A DNA stretch of 12,630 nt from Acidobacteriota bacterium (GCA_021782675.1 JAJXUS010000018.1:1-12630), one strand, 5' to 3'. Shown: positions 1 through 7,792, counted from the first letter of the stretch. Notes: generated by a model not told the origin, from the letters alone. A program made the numbers and translations.

Positions 1-980
1 CGCTCCGGGAGCACCGGCCGCGCAGAAGCGCTCCCCGGAACGGCTTCCGGGGAGCGATCGACCTGGGCTCCTCGACGGTCGAAATCGCAAAACACCAACT
101 CGAGATCGGCTGCGTCCGGAAGCTGCCCGGTACATTTCTCAAGCGCGTCCCGGCTGGCCGTTTGCTCCAGAATGAGCAGAAGCGCCGGGCCTGCGCCACT
201 GAGCGCAACGCCCAGCACGCCCGGTACGCGGCCCAACGCTTCCGCGTGGCCCAGCAGCGGGCAGAGCGCGCGGCGATATGGCTGGTGCATCCGGTCGTCC
301 ATGGCGCAGTGAAGCAACGCTCCGTCGCCGGTGGCGAAGGCGGCAATGAGCAAGCCGCAGCGCTGCAGTGTTGCTACAACCGCAGCGCGGTCATAGTGCT
401 GCGGCAGTACGTCCCGCGAAAGCTCGGTCAGGACGGGATGCCGCGGGAGCAGAATGGCGGCTCGCCATCCGGCGGGGACTGGCAGAGCTACCGTTGCGAC
501 AGGCGCAGGCGAGGCTGCCGGAGTGCCGCAGCGCTCAACTGCGGAGACCGCCAGGCCTCCGCGCCAGCAGGCCGCCACATTGTCGGGATGGCCCTCCCGC
601 GCGCTCGCCCAGGCGAGCATATCTTCGTCGCTCCACGCCAGGCCGCCCAGTGCGCGCGCGAGCATAAGCCCAGCCAGACGCGCGGCGGCTGAGGAACCGC
701 AGCCCATGCCGAGCGGAATCTGATTGTGGACGCGAAGCGCAAGAGGGGGCGCCGGCAGGCGCGAATCCCGCAGAACCTGCGCGTAGGTGGCCAGAATTAA
801 ATTTCCGTCGGGCCGGCTGCATTCCGCTGTATTGCGGCCCGTGGCGTGGACGGTGTACTGCTCCGCCATTTGCGCTGAAACTTCCAGATGCAAATCGAGC
901 GCTACGGCTGCCACATCAAACGCGGAGCCGAGGTTGGCGGAGGTCGCCGGCAGCCGCACCTTTACCGCAGCTCGCTCCAT
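1..980 (-). CDS. thrB: homoserine kinase (ThrB), 3' end beyond window
   Basis: Homoserine kinase phosphorylates L-homoserine with ATP to O-phosphohomoserine, the substrate of threonine synthase, in the cytoplasm. The frame is open from ATG at 980 to the left edge (326 codons, no stop). It shows GHMP-kinase features: an N-terminal LPATSANLGSAFD segment (residues 10-22), the ATP loop PLGMGCGSSAAA (89-100), EGHPDN (129-134) and the C-terminal glycine motif SGAGPALL (261-268). The kinase homology appears to end near residue 307 (CDFDRRGAQV), so about 20 or more further residues are an unusual tail. The start is fixed by its TGATG junction with thrC, overlapping by one base, which implies translational coupling. 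The Cys in GMGCGSS, where family members usually carry Leu, is a minor variant. Family assignment is firm; the C-terminus cannot be seen. Confidence 0.93.
   Translation of the reverse strand, partial: MERAAVKVRLPATSANLGSAFDVAAVALDLHLEVSAQMAEQYTVHATGRNTAECSRPDGNLILATYAQVLRDSRLPAPPLALRVHNQIPLGMGCGSSAAARLAGLMLARALGGLAWSDEDMLAWASAREGHPDNVAACWRGGLAVSAVERCGTPAASPAPVATVALPVPAGWRAAILLPRHPVLTELSRDVLPQHYDRAAVVATLQRCGLLIAAFATGDGALLHCAMDDRMHQPYRRALCPLLGHAEALGRVPGVLGVALSGAGPALLLILEQTASRDALEKCTGQLPDAADLELVFCDFDRRGAQVDRSPEAVPGSASARPVLPE
29..56 (-). other. perfect 12-bp GC-rich hairpin in the thrB tail
   Basis: CGCTCCCCGGAA (29-40) pairs perfectly with TTCCGGGGAGCG (45-56) around a CGGC loop. It lies just after the conserved end of the homoserine kinase domain, where a terminator would be expected, but the reading frame continues through it and no T-run follows on the minus strand. 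It may be an attenuator, a terminator-like element or simply a palindrome in coding DNA. Confidence 0.5.
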
Positions 981-2347
981 CACAGCCGTTCCTCCCGTTC
1001 TAGCGCGCGCAGTACCGTTTCCACATCCGCGTCGAGCACCTGCGGAGCGCGGGCCAGCCGCTGCGCATCGGCACCGGCAGCCATCTCTTCCGGCCGGAGC
1101 AATGTCCCGCGGTGAAAATCGATCGTGTACTCGGGATCTTTCAGCGTGTGGCCGGTCAGCAGCAGGACGACAGTTTCGTTCGCGCCAACCAGGCCGCGCG
1201 CCGTCAGCTTCTTCAGCCCGGCCAGCGTCACGGCGGATGCGGGCTCACACCCAATGCCGTCGGCGCCGATCTCAGCTTTGGCCAGGGCGATCTCGGCTTC
1301 GCTCACCTGCTCGCACCAGCCACCGGTTTCGCGGATGATGCGCACGGCCTTGCGCCACGAGGCGGGATTGCCGATGCGGATGGCTGTCGCACGGGTTTCT
1401 GCGCGCACGGGCGTGATCTGCTCCCCGTCGTTCTGCGTCATGGCGAGGAATAGCGGGTTGGCGCCCTCCGCCTGAATGACACTGATGCGCGGCAGCCGGT
1501 CGATGAAGCCGAGCGCAAGCAGTTCCTGAAAGCCTTTGCCCAGCGCCGAACAGTTGGCAAGATTGCCCCCAGGCACGATCAGGTGGTCGGGCACCTGCCA
1601 CTGCATGGCCTCGGCCATTTCAAAGGCCGGTGTCTTTTGCCCCTCCAGCCGATACGGATTCACCGAATTCAGCAGGTAGATGGGCGCGCGACGCACCATT
1701 TCCGTCAACACAGCCACACAGCCATCGAAGTCTGCGCGCAACTGGCAGGTGACGGCGCCGTAGTCGAGCGACTGTGCCAGCTTGCCCCACGCCACCTTGC
1801 CCTCCGGAATCAGCACCAGAGCCCGCATGCCGGCCCGAGCCGCATAAGCGGCCATCGCCGCCGAGGTGTTGCCGGTGGAGGCGCAGGCGACCCAACGGAA
1901 GCCACGCTGCTTTGCCACCGAGAGTGCAGCGGTCATGCCGGTGTCTTTGAACGAACCCGTAGGATTCATGCCCTGATGTTTGGCAAGCAGCGTAGCGACG
2001 CCGGCTGAGCGGGCGCAGCGCGGCAGTTCATACAGCGGCGTGTTGCCCTCCTGCAGCGTGACGATAGAAGATTCGCTGTCCAGAAAACCAAGCATCTCGC
2101 GGAAGCGCCAGACACCGCTGCGATCGATCGGCGCGGTGGATGCGCTGCGGGTCAACCAGAGCCGGCGCATGGGTTCGGCGGGGCGCAGCCGGTCGAAGAG
2201 GCCGGGATAGATGACCTCAAACAGCTCGCTGCAGGTGCGGCAGCGGAAATCTTCGGGTGCATCCACGCCGTCGATCTCCGCACTGCAGCCGATACACCGC
2301 AGGCGGTGCGCCGTCGCCAGCGCAGAATTCTGAATTACGTCTGCCAT
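980..2347 (-). CDS. thrC: threonine synthase
   Basis: This is a PLP-dependent enzyme converting O-phosphohomoserine to L-threonine and phosphate, the last step of threonine synthesis. The 455-residue product starts with a zinc-ribbon-like segment (Cys18/Cys21 and Cys36/Cys39) as in many longer threonine synthases. It then shows EGNTPLYELP (100-109), the PLP-lysine motif NPTGSFKDTGM with Lys134, the phosphate-binding STGNTSAA (158-165) and PGGNLAN (259-265). The C-terminal 40 or so residues are an Ala/Arg/Glu-rich extension. The chosen ATG at 2347 is the only one placing the Cys pairs at the N-terminus, although no strong Shine-Dalgarno precedes it. thrB follows with a one-base overlap. The order thrC-thrB differs from the enterobacterial thrABC order, and homoserine dehydrogenase is not in the window. 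Confidence 0.95.
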   Translation of the reverse strand: MADVIQNSALATAHRLRCIGCSAEIDGVDAPEDFRCRTCSELFEVIYPGLFDRLRPAEPMRRLWLTRSASTAPIDRSGVWRFREMLGFLDSESSIVTLQEGNTPLYELPRCARSAGVATLLAKHQGMNPTGSFKDTGMTAALSVAKQRGFRWVACASTGNTSAAMAAYAARAGMRALVLIPEGKVAWGKLAQSLDYGAVTCQLRADFDGCVAVLTEMVRRAPIYLLNSVNPYRLEGQKTPAFEMAEAMQWQVPDHLIVPGGNLANCSALGKGFQELLALGFIDRLPRISVIQAEGANPLFLAMTQNDGEQITPVRAETRATAIRIGNPASWRKAVRIIRETGGWCEQVSEAEIALAKAEIGADGIGCEPASAVTLAGLKKLTARGLVGANETVVLLLTGHTLKDPEYTIDFHRGTLLRPEEMAAGADAQRLARAPQVLDADVETVLRALEREERL

Positions 2348-2450
2348 GAACTATTTTCTCAGGCCAGCAAATGCTTGCAAGGTGCGAGACAGAAAATGCG
2401 AGGCATCTGCTTCTCGAGGACACGCTTAAGGGCAAAGAGCAACTACAAAA

Positions 2451-2665
2451 GCAGATTTCCTGCGGGAATGACAACAAGAAAGGCAAGAGCAACAGCAAAA
2501 GCAGATTCCCTGCGGGAATGACAACAAGAAAGGCAACAGCAACAGCAAAGGCAACAGCAACAGCAACTGCAACTGCAGATTTCCTGCGGGAATGACAACA
2601 AGAAAGGCAAGAGCAACAGCAAAGGCGAAAGAGCGACATCAAAGGCAACAGCAGATTTTCTGCGG
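2451..2665. repeat. degenerate tandem repeat in the proC-thrC gap
   Basis: The 327-nt gap 2348-2674 has no credible gene; most of it is this repeat. Units start at 2451, 2501 and 2575, with a truncated fourth at 2651. Full units open with GCAGATTYCCTGCGGGAATG and continue ACAACAAGAAAGGCAA, then a variable GCAACA/GAGCAACAGC tail, giving periods of 50, 74 and 76. Each unit head can fold: TTCC-TGCG-GGAA in units 1 and 3, ATTCCC-TGC-GGGAAT in unit 2, and GCAGA-TTT-TCTGC in unit 4. The plus strand is strongly A/G/C-biased, so the transcript reaching thrC would carry a U-rich tract. The remaining 2348-2450 shows no clear promoter. The irregular periods and lack of unique spacers argue against CRISPR. 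Confidence 0.85.
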
Positions 2666-2674
2666 TGCCGAGAA

Positions 2675-3535
2675 TTATTGAGCGGCGAGTTCCCTGGCCC
2701 GTGCGGTGGCTCGCATCACGGCCTTAATCAGCGTGACGCGCAAGCCACCCTCTTCCAGCTCCAGAATGCCGTCCATCGTGCACCCGGCCGGCGTGGTAAC
2801 GGCGTCCTTCAGCAGGGCCGGATGACTGCCGGTCTGGAGCACCATGCTGGCCGCGCCCAGCGCAGTCTGCGCAGCCAGCAGCGTAGCCACGTCGCGCGGC
2901 AGGCCCACCTTGACGCCGGCCTCTGCCAGCGCCTCAAGAATGATATAGATGTACGCGGGTCCGCTGCCGGAAAGGCCAGTCACCGCATCCATATGCTTCT
3001 CTTCGACGAGCACCGTGCGGCCGACGCTCAGAAACATGCGCTCGGCGAGCGCCAGCAGCTCCGGGGTGACATATCGGCCGCGGCACAACGCGGTGGCGCC
3101 GCAGCCGATCAGCGCCGGCGTGTTGGGCATGGCGCGCAGCACGGGCAGCGCAACGCCGGCCGCCTCTTCCAGCGCGGATGTTTTGACGGCGGCGGCAATG
3201 GAGAACAGCGCCTTGCGCGCGGAGAGTGCAGGCCGGATTTGATGCAGAACCTCCAGCACTGATTGCGGCTTGACGCCCAGCAGAATCAGATCGGACTCAC
3301 GCACGGCACGCAGATTATCCGTCGTGACCGTAATGCCGAGCTGCGCGGCAAGCTGTGCAGCGCGGGCCTCATGCTGCACCGTGGCGATGATGTTTTCTGG
3401 CGCGAAGAGGCCGCTGCGCAAAAAGGCCTGCAGCAGCGTGCCGGCCATCTTTCCGGCGCCGAGAACCGCTAGCCGCGACGGCACTGGACCCTCTGATGGC
3501 TGACCGGGTGCCGCGTTCTTCTGCTTCTTTGTCAT
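2675..3535 (-). CDS. proC: pyrroline-5-carboxylate reductase
   Basis: ProC reduces 1-pyrroline-5-carboxylate to L-proline with NAD(P)H, the last step of proline synthesis, in the cytoplasm. The 286-residue protein has an N-terminal Rossmann fold with LAVLGAGKMAG (22-32), LLGVKPQ (85-91) and MPNTP (136-140). An all-helical C-terminal dimerisation domain follows, with GLSGSGPAYIY (187-197) and the family signature around 242-264 (DAVTTPAGCT, then DGILELEEGG). Length is normal apart from a Lys/Pro-rich N-terminal leader of about 20 residues. The start at 3535 has AGGAG 5 nt upstream. It begins 26 nt after the DUF885 gene on the same strand, so the two are probably co-transcribed, although no functional link is evident. 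Confidence 0.96.
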   Translation of the reverse strand: MTKKQKNAAPGQPSEGPVPSRLAVLGAGKMAGTLLQAFLRSGLFAPENIIATVQHEARAAQLAAQLGITVTTDNLRAVRESDLILLGVKPQSVLEVLHQIRPALSARKALFSIAAAVKTSALEEAAGVALPVLRAMPNTPALIGCGATALCRGRYVTPELLALAERMFLSVGRTVLVEEKHMDAVTGLSGSGPAYIYIILEALAEAGVKVGLPRDVATLLAAQTALGAASMVLQTGSHPALLKDAVTTPAGCTMDGILELEEGGLRVTLIKAVMRATARARELAAQ

Positions 3536-3561
3536 TCCAACTCCTGCAAGTAATGGGACAC

Positions 3562-5400
3562 TTACCGCTGCGCGCTCTGCTGCGCTGCGATCCAGGCATC
3601 GACGCGCTGCTCCAGAACATCGAGCGGCAGCGCACCGCTGTCGAGGATTTCATCATGGAACGTGCGGATGTCGAACTTCGGGCCAAGCGCTTTCTGCGCT
3701 TTCGCGCGCAGCTGCAGAATCTTCAGACGGCCCACGTCGTAGGCCAGCGCCTGCCCAGGCCATGCGATATAGCGATCGACCTCTTCCTGAATGGTGATGT
3801 CGTCCATCGCCGTGTGATCGCGGAAGTACTGCACCATCTGATCGCGCGTCCAGTGGTCCTGGTGTACGCCGGTATCGACCACCAGGCGCACGGCGCGCCA
3901 CATCTGGTTTTCGAGCATGCCATAGCGGCTGTAAGGATTCTGGTAGAAGCCGACTTCGAGGCCGAGCTGTTCGCTGTAGAACGCCCAGCCTTCCACGAAG
4001 GCCGTGTAGCCCTCAAAGCGGCGAAAGTCTGGCAGGCCGGTCATCTCCTGCGCCAGCGAGATTTGCAGATGATGGCCGGGAACGCCCTCGTGATAGGCGA
4101 TGGCTTCCACCTGCGTCAGCAGGCGGCTGGTCGCGTCTGTGGTGTTGACGCGGATCATGCCCGGGCGCGAACCGTCCGGCGTACCGGCCTGATAATCTGC
4201 CGGCACCTGGCCGGCAGAATCCGCGGCCGGCATGGGAACCACGACCAGCGGCGCCTTGGGCAGCTTCGTCACCAGCTGCGGCAGTTTCGGAGTCATCTGC
4301 TCCACGTAATGCCGGTAGAGGCTCATAAGCTGCTCGGCTGACTGCGCGTGTTCTTTCGGGTCATTGACCAGTTGCTGATGAAAGCTGCGTAGATCGCTGC
4401 CGCCAAGTTGATGCACAAGCGCCATCAGCTTTGGCTGGATGCGCGCGACATCATCGAGGCCCATCTGATGCACCTGCGCGGGTGTCAGATCAGTGGTGGT
4501 GTAGTGCTGCACCAGATAGGCGTAGCAGGCATCGCCCTCGCGGTTGGCCCAGATGCCCGGCTGCGTGCGCGCATGCGGGATGTAGGTGGCCGCCAGGAAG
4601 CGGGCGAAGCGGGCATAGGACGGCTGCACCTGGGTGCGGATGGCGTCGATCACCTGGTCGTGAATCCGCTTTTGCTGAGAGGGTGAGATCGAGGCCGGAA
4701 ATTTTTCGACGGGCCGCGCGAAGATGGTGGTCTCGGGCTTCGCTTTGGCCACACTGTTCACCTGCGCCAGCACCTGCTCCATCAGGAACCGCGGCTCACT
4801 GCGGCCATCCTGCTCGCCCAGCATCATCGCGGTGCTCACCTGTTCAAACACATCGGGCACACGCTTCAGCCGCGCCAGGTAATGGTCATAATCTTCCGGA
4901 TTAGTAAACGTCAGCGTCTCGACCAGTAGCGGCAGGTCGAGCTGCGGACCATTCACCTGCGTGACCGGCGTCTGCCACGGCTTGCAGACGGAGGACTCCT
5001 GCTGATCGACCAGATCGCGCACCAGCAGCTTTTTGCTGAGGCGGAGCTGCGCGGGCATGCCGGTTGTATCGATGGCGCCGAGCCGCTCAATAAACTGCTC
5101 GCCACGCGCCAGCGATTGGTCGTAGGCGCTGGCAGAGTAGTCGGAGAGCTGATCGTCGTAGCGCTTGTCGCCAACAGCGCTGGCCATCTCCGGATTGTGT
5201 TTGAGCTGGTCCTGCCAGTAGTCGCTGAAGATCTGGTCGAGCGCCTGGGTGCGCCCCTGCAGCGTCGTGGGGGCCTGCGCCGGCGCCAGGTCGCCGGGCT
5301 TAAAACTCTGGGCGAGGCTCGAACCGGCCGCACTGCCAAGCAGACACGCGGCTGCGACCCACCGCCGCAAAACAAGAGCTGAAGAGTATCGCGTCCGCAT
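3562..5400 (-). CDS. secreted DUF885 family metallo-hydrolase
   Basis: This is a 612-residue exported protein of the DUF885 family, a group regarded as zinc-dependent peptidase-like proteins whose substrate is generally unknown. The N-terminus is a signal peptide (arginines, a hydrophobic stretch around 14-25, then SSLAQ near 27-31). The family hallmark HEGVPGHH is at 437-444, preceded by EAIAY. It is followed by FVEGWAFYSEQLG (468-480), whose Glu470 is a candidate third metal ligand. Near the C-terminus, YIAWPGQALAYDVG (544-557) is also typical of DUF885. Length is usual for the family. The ATG at 5400 lacks a strong Shine-Dalgarno but gives the signal peptide directly. proC follows after 26 nt. 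The fold is confident; peptidase versus esterase activity is not settled. Confidence 0.9.
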   Translation of the reverse strand: MRTRYSSALVLRRWVAAACLLGSAAGSSLAQSFKPGDLAPAQAPTTLQGRTQALDQIFSDYWQDQLKHNPEMASAVGDKRYDDQLSDYSASAYDQSLARGEQFIERLGAIDTTGMPAQLRLSKKLLVRDLVDQQESSVCKPWQTPVTQVNGPQLDLPLLVETLTFTNPEDYDHYLARLKRVPDVFEQVSTAMMLGEQDGRSEPRFLMEQVLAQVNSVAKAKPETTIFARPVEKFPASISPSQQKRIHDQVIDAIRTQVQPSYARFARFLAATYIPHARTQPGIWANREGDACYAYLVQHYTTTDLTPAQVHQMGLDDVARIQPKLMALVHQLGGSDLRSFHQQLVNDPKEHAQSAEQLMSLYRHYVEQMTPKLPQLVTKLPKAPLVVVPMPAADSAGQVPADYQAGTPDGSRPGMIRVNTTDATSRLLTQVEAIAYHEGVPGHHLQISLAQEMTGLPDFRRFEGYTAFVEGWAFYSEQLGLEVGFYQNPYSRYGMLENQMWRAVRLVVDTGVHQDHWTRDQMVQYFRDHTAMDDITIQEEVDRYIAWPGQALAYDVGRLKILQLRAKAQKALGPKFDIRTFHDEILDSGALPLDVLEQRVDAWIAAQQSAQR

Positions 5401-5481
5401 GCTTGAGTGTAGCGCGGCCGCTCAGAAGATTTACCGGGCTGAGGGGGAGCAGAAACGGCGAACGCGTCCTGCTTTCAGGCT

Positions 5482-5512
5482 TCCGGGCAGACGCTGAAAG
5501 AATCTGCCCGGA
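5482..5512 (-). terminator. candidate terminator hairpin after the small secreted gene
   Basis: TCCGGGCAGA (5482-5491) pairs perfectly with TCTGCCCGGA (5503-5512) around an 11-nt loop. It lies 16 nt past the stop of the minus-strand gene at 5529-5915 and before the DUF885 gene. No T-run follows, so intrinsic termination would be weak; it may instead be a 3' stabilising stem. The rest of the 5401-5528 gap shows nothing clear. Confidence 0.45.
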
Positions 5513-5528
5513 GACCATGGTGGGGAAA

Positions 5529-5915
5529 CTACCGCCGTGCGCCGTTATGCTTGTCGTGATAGATAGAGTGGGAGATCCGATTCTGCCGCCGATTGATCGC
5601 GCGACGGTCTCTGGCCGACAGACGGCCGCCATTCTCCGCGCGCATCGCTCTCTTTTCGCGGTTCACGCTGGCTTCACGATTTTCAAGATTGCGCGTTTCA
5701 CCGGCAGTAAGTTGACCGCTATGCACGCCTTGCGCGATGCGCTGCTGCTGGCGCTGGCTGCGCTGCGCGGCAGTGCCCGGAGGCGGGGCTGCAGGCCGTG
5801 CGGTCGGCGCCGGCGCGGTGGGTGGGGCTGGGGGCGCAGTTTGTGCAGACTGCGAAAATCCTGAAACGCTCAGAGCAACAATTGCAACTGCAGTCAAAAT
5901 CGATCCGCGAATCAT
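5529..5915 (-). CDS. small secreted basic protein of unknown function
   Basis: I cannot assign a function. The 128-residue product has a signal peptide (MIRGSILTAVAIVALSVSG, cleavage probably near FSQSAQ), then an Ala/Pro linker (about residues 25-50). A highly charged helical domain follows with QRIAQGVHSGQLTAGETRNL and a later related stretch with NGGRLSARDRRAINRRQN, which look like two copies of a helix-turn-helix-like unit. The charge pattern resembles a family of small periplasmic hypothetical proteins seen in Acidobacteriota and Proteobacteria; this is from memory. The start at 5915 is preferred because AAGGAG (5923-5928) sits 7 nt upstream and the signal peptide begins there; a longer frame to 5960 adds residues with no ribosome site. 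It lies 117 nt after the respiratory operon and is probably transcribed separately. Confidence 0.72.
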   Translation of the reverse strand: MIRGSILTAVAIVALSVSGFSQSAQTAPPAPPTAPAPTARPAAPPPGTAAQRSQRQQQRIAQGVHSGQLTAGETRNLENREASVNREKRAMRAENGGRLSARDRRAINRRQNRISHSIYHDKHNGARR

Positions 5916-5922
5916 GGGGTCT

Positions 5923-5950
5923 CTCCTTGGAGGACAGTCGATCTGTCCTC
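5923..5950 (-). promoter_or_regulatory. ribosome site with adjoining 8-bp inverted repeat
   Basis: AAGGAG (complement of 5923-5928) is an ideal Shine-Dalgarno for the ATG at 5915. One base upstream, GAGGACAG (5930-5937) and CTGTCCTC (5943-5950) form a perfect 8-bp inverted repeat with a 5-base spacer. It could be an operator or an RNA stem that controls access to the ribosome site; the sequence does not decide between them. Confidence 0.5.
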
Positions 5951-6019
5951 GCGCAATCAAAACACCACGCGTATCGGAATGTCGCGAAAAATCTCTGGTG
6001 ACGTCAACGATCAGTCGAT

Positions 6020-6041
6020 GGCCTTTCGTAACCTAAAGGCC
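6020..6041 (-). terminator. weak hairpin spanning the stop of the dihaem cytochrome gene
   Basis: GGCCTTT (6020-6026) pairs with AAAGGCC (6035-6041) around an 8-nt loop, overlapping the TAG stop at 6033-6035. It is the only obvious candidate for an end signal of the respiratory operon. The stem is only 7 bp and no T-run follows, so it may act as a 3' stabiliser or be incidental. Confidence 0.35.
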
Positions 6042-6791
6042 TTTGTACTTCGGGTTCATGGTTGGCCGCGGCTTGCTGTCAATGAAGGCCGAGACGTCAA
6101 ACGCGTCCTGCGGCTTCAGCGTGCCAGGATGATTCTGTGGCATGTTGTGCACCAGAAAGGCCGCCATCTTTTCAACGTGATCCATGCCCGCGCCATCGTT
6201 GTAGGAGCCTGGCCCCCATACTGGCGGCAGAACCGGGGGCACGCCTTCACCATTGACGCCGTGGCAGACCGCGCATTGCGTCGCGTAGACACGCTCGCCG
6301 CGCGCGGGATTCCCTTTCAGGTCCGGGACCTTCACAAATCCGCGCTCGGGGTACGCCTGGCCCTTCACTCCACTGGACAGCGAAGCGAGATACGCCATCA
6401 TCGCCGCCATCTCCGGGCTGTCATCAGGCAGAGGCTTGCCATTCTCGCTGCGGACAAAGCACTCGTTGATGCGCTCCTGCAGGGAGATTACCCGGCCGGC
6501 GCGTTTGGTGTACGCAGGAAAGACATTCGCAATATTAATGAGCGGCGCTGCGTAGGCTGCTTTACCGCTGTCGATGTGACAGTCGCCGCACGACAATTGG
6601 CTACCCACGTATGCGGCAGCGTGCTGCGGCGTCTGGTCAAAGATAAGTTTGCCGGTGGCCGCGAGCTCCGCCTGCTGTGCTGGCGTGGGCTTTGGCGGTG
6701 GCGCAGAGGCCTGCTTCTGATGCGAGCAGCCCGCGATCAGCAATACAGCGCAGATAGCAGTTGCAGACAGGTGCGTATGAATGCCTGGCAT
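6033..6791 (-). CDS. TsdA-like dihaem cytochrome c lipoprotein
   Basis: This is a 252-residue dihaem cytochrome c resembling thiosulfate dehydrogenase/tetrathionate reductase TsdA, which couples two thiosulfates to tetrathionate with electrons going to c-type haem. It has a lipoprotein signal with LLIAGC (Cys22) and haem motifs CGDCH (68-72) and CAVCH (173-177). The TsdA-type middle segment RINECFVRSENGKPLP contains Cys111, matching the position of the unusual Cys ligand of the active-site haem. It also has DSPEM, WGPGSYNDGAG and HNMP, with Met217 a candidate ligand of haem 2, and ends with DVSAFIDSKPRP. Two adjacent ATGs occur (6794 and 6791); the second is chosen because AAGGAG lies 5 nt upstream of it but only 2 nt from the first. 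It overlaps the preceding gene's TGA by one base. The fold is confident; the substrate is inferred. Confidence 0.85.
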   Translation of the reverse strand: MPGIHTHLSATAICAVLLIAGCSHQKQASAPPPKPTPAQQAELAATGKLIFDQTPQHAAAYVGSQLSCGDCHIDSGKAAYAAPLINIANVFPAYTKRAGRVISLQERINECFVRSENGKPLPDDSPEMAAMMAYLASLSSGVKGQAYPERGFVKVPDLKGNPARGERVYATQCAVCHGVNGEGVPPVLPPVWGPGSYNDGAGMDHVEKMAAFLVHNMPQNHPGTLKPQDAFDVSAFIDSKPRPTMNPKYKGL

Positions 6792-7765
6792 CATTGCTCC
6801 TTCGAATGAGTGGCTGCTGGCGCCGGACCAAAGCCAAAGCGCTGATACGCCTGCCGCGCTTCGGGGGACTTCAGGTAGGCGAGCCACGCTCGCGCCGCCG
6901 CGGCGTGCGGCGCGCCTTTGACGACTCCGCCGGCGTAGAGCGCAGTGATGTTCTGACTCACCGGGATCGCAACGCCTTCAATCGGGTTGCCGATACTCTT
7001 TTGAAACTCAACCTCAGACGCCCAGGTGACGCCGGCGTCGGCCTGCCCGCTCATAATGCGCATCGGCGTCTGCCGGTGATGGATCTCCGTCAACACCGTC
7101 GAGCCGTCCGACACCTTCCTCTTATAAACAGACTGGTACAGCACATCGCCGCCGGCTTTGCGCAGCGAATTCGCAATCTGGTTGGCAACGCCTTCCCACT
7201 GCGGGTTGGGCATGGACAGCCGCAAGCCCGGCTTACCCAGATCGTTGAGCGATCGAATGTGTTTCGGATTGCCTGCGGGCACCATGATGGCGAGAGTATT
7301 GGTGGCGTATTCCGTCACGCCGGTCACCTGCTGCTTCGCGGCCATCATACGCAGAACACGCGCCCCGGCCTCATAGACGTCCGGCTGCACCTGCAGCGTG
7401 AGATTTCCAAGCGTCAGCGCTCCGCCCGCCGCCATCTGGCGGCGCAGAATGCCCGGTGGCAGCGTCTCGTAGAAGATGCGGCCGCGCAGTTCCGGATGCT
7501 GCTGCACGAAGCCGGCGATAAGCTGTGGCAGGACAAAAAACTGATTGCCGCCGATAAACAGCACCAGCCTGGCATTGGCCGGATTTCCGTGCAGGTCCGG
7601 GACGTTGTCAACGTCCGGAACCTGAAACACGTAGCCCTTGTCGGCCGCAGGATTATTGGCGCCGCCACTCCACGGAGGAAAATTCCGCGGGGCCGTTTGT
7701 GCTCTTGCAGCAGCAGCCATAAAAAGCGGCAACATGATTGCTGTTACGTATCGGATCGTTCTCAT
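6791..7765 (-). CDS. periplasmic substrate-binding protein, ModA-like, no permease nearby
   Basis: This is a 324-residue exported protein with a bacterial solute-binding fold resembling molybdate/oxyanion-binding (ModA-type) proteins. The signal peptide ends near AAAARA-Q (residue 22). Two lobes are suggested by LVLFIGGNQFFVLPQLIAGF (67-86), TEYATNTLAIMVPAGNP (151-167), LGKPGLRLSMPNPQWEG (176-192) and GQADAGVTWASE (240-251), all classic positions in this fold. The mature N-terminus has an unusual 40-residue lead containing VPDLHGNPA (55-63), echoing VPDLKGNPA in the neighbouring cytochrome. No ABC permease or ATPase gene is present, so it may act as a ligand-binding partner of the respiratory proteins rather than in import. 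It starts 27 nt after the DsrE-like gene, with AGGAAAGG upstream. The ligand is unknown. Confidence 0.8.
   Translation of the reverse strand: MRTIRYVTAIMLPLFMAAAARAQTAPRNFPPWSGGANNPAADKGYVFQVPDVDNVPDLHGNPANARLVLFIGGNQFFVLPQLIAGFVQQHPELRGRIFYETLPPGILRRQMAAGGALTLGNLTLQVQPDVYEAGARVLRMMAAKQQVTGVTEYATNTLAIMVPAGNPKHIRSLNDLGKPGLRLSMPNPQWEGVANQIANSLRKAGGDVLYQSVYKRKVSDGSTVLTEIHHRQTPMRIMSGQADAGVTWASEVEFQKSIGNPIEGVAIPVSQNITALYAGGVVKGAPHAAAARAWLAYLKSPEARQAYQRFGFGPAPAATHSKEQ
6797..6802 (-). promoter_or_regulatory. ribosome site of the dihaem cytochrome gene inside the upstream gene
   Basis: AAGGAG (complement of 6797-6802) lies within the last codons of the substrate-binding protein gene, 5 nt before the ATG at 6791. 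It decides between the two tandem ATGs in favour of the second and supports independent or coupled re-initiation. Confidence 0.75.
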
Positions 7766-7792
7766 CGTAAGTGCCTTTCCTGCCGGAGCGTC

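Noticed and set aside
2217..2648. A 143-residue leucine/valine-rich minus-strand frame
   Set aside because: It is the translation of the repeat tract plus the out-of-frame thrC start; composition follows the GCAACA repeat.
2451..2665. CRISPR array
   Set aside because: Unit spacing is irregular (50, 74 and 76), the intervening tails are themselves low-complexity repeats, and no cas gene is present.
3496..4341. A 281-residue plus-strand frame opposite DUF885 and proC
   Set aside because: Arg/His/Gln-rich shadow of minus-strand coding with no domain signal.
5916..5960. A 15-residue longer start for the small secreted protein
   Set aside because: No ribosome site precedes it, and it would bury the AAGGAG and the signal peptide start within coding sequence.
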